A stretch of 64,000 bases of DNA. Source: Omphiscola glabra (lineage: Eukaryota; Mollusca; Gastropoda; Lymnaeidae). Of the stretch, positions 60,230 to 64,000 are shown in pieces. The notes below the pieces were generated by a model. That model did not search any database. It was not told the origin of the DNA and saw only the letters and a list, made by a program, of their open reading frames with translations. Every line of letters begins with the position of its first letter. Within the stretch, counting starts at the first letter, position 1. Location of the stretch: positions 10,361,893-10,425,892 of the forward strand of contig OZ024807.1 of assembly GCA_964017045.1 (NCBI GenBank), in the 5' to 3' direction. A program made the position numbers and the translations under genes.

Positions 60230-63200
60230 CTCACTCCTAGACCCATCGCTCCCTCATAGACTAATCTCTCCAAACTAGACCCATCCCTCCCTCAGATACC
60301 CATCACTCCATTCTAGGCACATCAATACCTCATAGACCCATCTCTACGTCCTTAAACCATCCCTCCAGTCTAGACATATCACTCAATTAAAGACTAATCC
60401 CTCCAAACTAGACCCATCCCCCTCATATACCCATCACTCCTTCATAGATCCATCACTCCCTCATAGACCCATCACTCCCTACTACACACATCACTCCCTA
60501 CTAGACCCATCACTCCCTACTAGACCCATCACTCCCTACTAGACCCATCACTCCCTCTAGATCCAGCACTTCCTACTAGGCCCATCACTCCCTACTAGAC
60601 CCATCACTCCCTACTAGACCCATCACTCCCTACTAGACCCATCACTCGCTACTAGACCCATCACTCTCCACTAGACCCATCACTCCCTTTTAGACCCATC
60701 ACTCACTACAGGACCTATCACGCCTTCCTAGACCCATCCCTCCATACTAGACCAAATCACTTCCTACTAGACCCATCCCTCCCTACTAGACCAAATCACG
60801 TCCTACTAGACCTATCACTCTTTACTAGACCCCTCCTCGCTACTAGACCCATCACTCCCCACTAGACCCATCACTCCCCACTAGACCCATCACTTTCTAC
60901 AAGACTCATCACTCCCCACTAGACCCATCACTCCCCACTAGATCCATCACTCCCCACTAGACCCATCAATACCCACTGGACCAGGGGTGGGCAAACTACG
61001 GCCCGCGGGCCGCATGCGGCCCGGCAACTGATATTATGTGGCCCTCGAAGGCATTTAGAAATTTTAAAAAATTACTATGTTTTTAAGTTAATTTGTTGAA
61101 TTTTACAGAATTCCATGCACCGTTATGATTTTTAAAACATTTTGGATCAAATTTCTTTCTAATTTTCTATTCTTTTAAACAGTCCTTGACCTTTGTCATG
61201 TAATGCTAAAATGCGAAACTACCGATTTTAATATAGGGAGATGTTTATCGATATTTAAAAATTGGATATAATATACATGCTGCCCCCCATAGTTTGCCCA
61301 CCCCTGCACTAGACCCATCACTCCCCACTAGATCCATCTCTCCCCACTAGATCCATCACTCCCCACTAGACCCATCACTCCCTACTAGACCCATCACTCC
61401 CCAATAGATCCATCACTCCCCACTAGATCCATCACTCTCTACTAGTCCCATCACTCCCCACTAGATCCATCACTCTCTACTAGTCCCATCACTCGCTACT
61501 AGACCCATCACTCTCTACTAGACCCATCACTCTCTACTAGACCCATCACTCCCCACTAGACCCATCACTCTCTACTAGACCTATCACTCCCCACTAGATC
61601 CATCACTCCCCACTAGACCCATCACTCCCCACTTGACCCATCACCCCCTACTAGACCCATCACTCTCTACTAGACCCATCACTCCCTACTAGACCCATCA
61701 CTCCCTACTAGACCCATCACTCTCTACTAGACCAATCACTCCCCACTAGACCCATCACTCTTTACTAGACCCCTCCTGGCTACTAGACCCATCACTCCCC
61801 TCTAGATCCATCACTCCCCACTAGACCCATCACTCTCTACCAGACCCATCACTCCCTTTTAGACCCACCACTCCCTACAGGACCTATCACTTCCTCCTAG
61901 ACCCATTACTCTCTACTAGACCCATCACTCCCTACTAGACCAATCACTCCCTATTAGACCCATCACTCCCCAATAGTTCCATCACGCGATACTAGACCCA
62001 TCACTCTCTACTAGACCCATCACTCTCTACTAGACCCATCACTCCCTACTAGACCAATCACTCCCCACTAGACCCATCACTCCCTAATAGACCCATCACT
62101 CGCTACTAGACCCATCACTCTCTACTAGACCCATCACTCCCTACTAGACCAATCACTCCCCACTAGACCCATCACTCCCTAATAGACCCATCACTCGCTA
62201 CTAGACCCATCACTCCCTACTAGACCAATCACTCCCTACTAGACTAATCACTCCCTACTAGACCAATCACTCCCTACTAGACCCATCACTTGCTACTAGA
62301 CCCATCACTCAATACTAGGCCCATCACTCCCTACTAGACCAATTTCTCCCTACTAGACACATCACTCACTAATAGACCCATCACTCGCTACTAGACCCAT
62401 CACTCGCTACTAGACCCATCACTCCCTACTAGACCAATCACTCGCTACTAGACCCATCACTCGCTACTAGACCCATCACTCCCCACTAGACCCATCACTC
62501 CCCACTAGACCCATCACTCCCCACTAGACCCATCACTCTATACTAGACCAATCACTCCCTACTAGACCCATCACTCTATACTAGACCCATCACTCGCTAC
62601 TAGACCCATCACTCCCCACTAGACCCATCACTACCTACAGGACATATCACTTCCTCCTAGACCCATCACTCCCCACTAGACCCATCACTCAACACTAGAC
62701 CTATCATTCCCGACTAGACCCATCACTCCCTACAGGACCTATCACCTCCTCCTAGACCCATCACTCTCTACTAGACTCATCACTCCCATATGGACCCATC
62801 ACTCCCCACTAGACCCATCACTCTCTTCTAGACTCATCATTTCATCCTGGACCCATCACTCCCACATGGACCCATCACTCCCACATTGTCATGGGCCCAT
62901 CACTCCCACATGGACCCATCACTCCCACATGGACCCATCCCTCTCTTCTAGACTCATCATTTCATCCTGGACCCATCACTCCCACATGGACCCATCACTC
63001 CCATATTGTCATGGGCCCATCACTCCCACATGGACCCATCACTCCCACATGGACCCATCACTCCCACATGGACCCATCACTCCCACATGGACCCATCACT
63101 CCCACATGGACCCATCACTCCCACATGGATCCATCACTCCCACATGGACCCATCACTCCCACATGGACCCATCACTCCCACATTGTCATGGGCCCATCAC

Positions 63201-63325
63201 TCCCACATGTACCCATCATTCCCACATGCACCCATCACTCCCACATGGACCCATCACTCCCACATGGACCCATCATTCCCACATGGACCCATCACTCCCA
63301 CATGGACCCATCATTCCCACTGTGT
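60230..63325. repeat. 18-20-bp satellite 'actagacccatcactcccc', about 3 kb
   Basis: Roughly 150 units. Most are 18-19 bp (CTAGACCCATCACTCCCTA). From about 62780 the unit changes to the 20-bp 'cacatggacccatcactccc', with a few longer composite units containing 'attgtcatgggcccat'. A hAT MITE interrupts it at 60982-61306. Ser/His/Pro/Thr frames near 62866-63376 are repeat artefacts. Confidence 0.96.
60982..61306. mobile_element. hAT-type MITE inserted in the satellite
   Basis: 325 bp from CAGGGGTGGGCAAACTACGG to AGTTTGCCCACCCCTG. Flanks CACTGGAC and CACTAGAC (7 of 8) are satellite sequence duplicated on insertion. The interior is AT-rich without an ORF. Confidence 0.92.
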
Positions 63326-63459
63326 CGACCCCATAATCAACATGAGCATGTTAATGTTCTCAAACTCTTAAACTAACATTTTATTTCCGTGAACAAGGGT
63401 ATGGGGTGGGGGTGAGGGTTTAGTAGACTAAGTGCTATTGAGGGCGGAAATTGTTAGCA

Positions 63460-63609
63460 ACTCAGATGGAGGAGAGAGAGGTTGAGAGAGACATATACAG
63501 AAAGAAATAGAGATGCTAGAGAGATAGAGAGAGTGAGGAAGTGACATGCAGTGTCATAATGAAGATAGATGGACACGCAAGGAGTCCGAAAAGACTCTGA
63601 CATTGAAAT

Positions 63610-63644
<35 letters not shown>

Positions 63645-63905
63645 GAGAAACATACACATAGAGAGTGTGGACAGAGAGAGATAAACAGAGAGTGAGAGAG
63701 AAAGTTAGAGAAAGTGAGAGAGGAGAGAATACCGAGAAACATGCACATAGAGAGTGTGGACAGAGAGAGATAAACAGAGAGTGAGAGAGGAGAGAGAAAG
63801 TTAGAGAAAGTGAGAATACAGAGAGTGTCGAAAGAGAGAAAGACAAACGGAGCGGGTCAGAGCGGAGAGAGAGAGAAAGAGAGAGAACGCTAGGAGGAGA
63901 CAAAA
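63460..63905. repeat. GA-rich tract with a duplicated segment
   Basis: GAGA repeats with two copies of 'gagagtgtggacagagagag' followed by 'ataaacagagagtgagagag' (about 63660 and 63750). Leu/Ser-rich minus-strand frames are artefacts. Confidence 0.92.
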
Positions 63906-64000
63906 CGCTAGAGAGATTATTTACCCCCTCTATATCCGAAATTCTGTCAGAACATGCTGTCTGCGTCCAACGTTTGAATGGAAAACTGGCAGAACGGAAA

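Noticed and set aside
62866..63376. Open frames of 120-160 codons rich in His, Pro, Ser and Thr
   Set aside because: They read a satellite in three phases, and no protein family fits.

Overview
The window looks like repeat-dense, gene-poor animal DNA. A gastropod mollusc is my best guess, as inference: the main evidence is SPIN-like hAT elements (a family reported from vertebrates, a pond snail and a few other hosts), a CR1-group LINE with a PHD finger, a tRNA-Leu-type SINE and very many minisatellites. I found no bacterial features, rRNA, functional tRNA, CRISPR array or convincing intact host protein gene. Most open reading frames are by-products of tandem repeats or low-complexity tracts.

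Layout: 1-8990 is mostly unassigned DNA with several minisatellites (1310, 2229, 5304, 7009, 8046) and one long hairpin (3215-3307). 8994-20121 is the core: one non-LTR retrotransposon (2A-like peptide, PHD finger, APE endonuclease, reverse transcriptase) split exactly inside its RT region by a 7,508-bp DNA element at 11141-18648. That element has CACTS... terminal inverted repeats and a 2-bp CA duplication. Removing it restores the RT reading frame. Inside it are exon-like cassettes with splice-site flanks, duplicated two or three times, and two TTAA-flanked MITEs.

20122-38400 holds minisatellites, polypyrimidine and polypurine tracts, a SPIN-like deletion derivative (26087), a SINE (26500-26715, minus strand) whose tail resembles the 3' end of the LINE, and further hAT-type MITEs. 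38428-39449 is a 26-copy, 39-bp satellite with a C/EBP-type palindrome in nearly every unit. 39580-64000 continues with minisatellites, three near-full-length SPIN-like or related hAT copies (41019, 48958, 59559), a hAT MITE with a perfect 8-bp duplication (49403), an inverted pair of dispersed repeats (53528/57367), and a 3-kb satellite (60230-63325) that carries another hAT insertion.

Functionally the window is a transposon and satellite landscape. The LINE would have supplied reverse transcriptase, perhaps also to the SINE. The DNA elements seen here are all non-autonomous and depend on transposases encoded elsewhere. The LINE itself is broken by at least six frameshifts as well as by the insertion.
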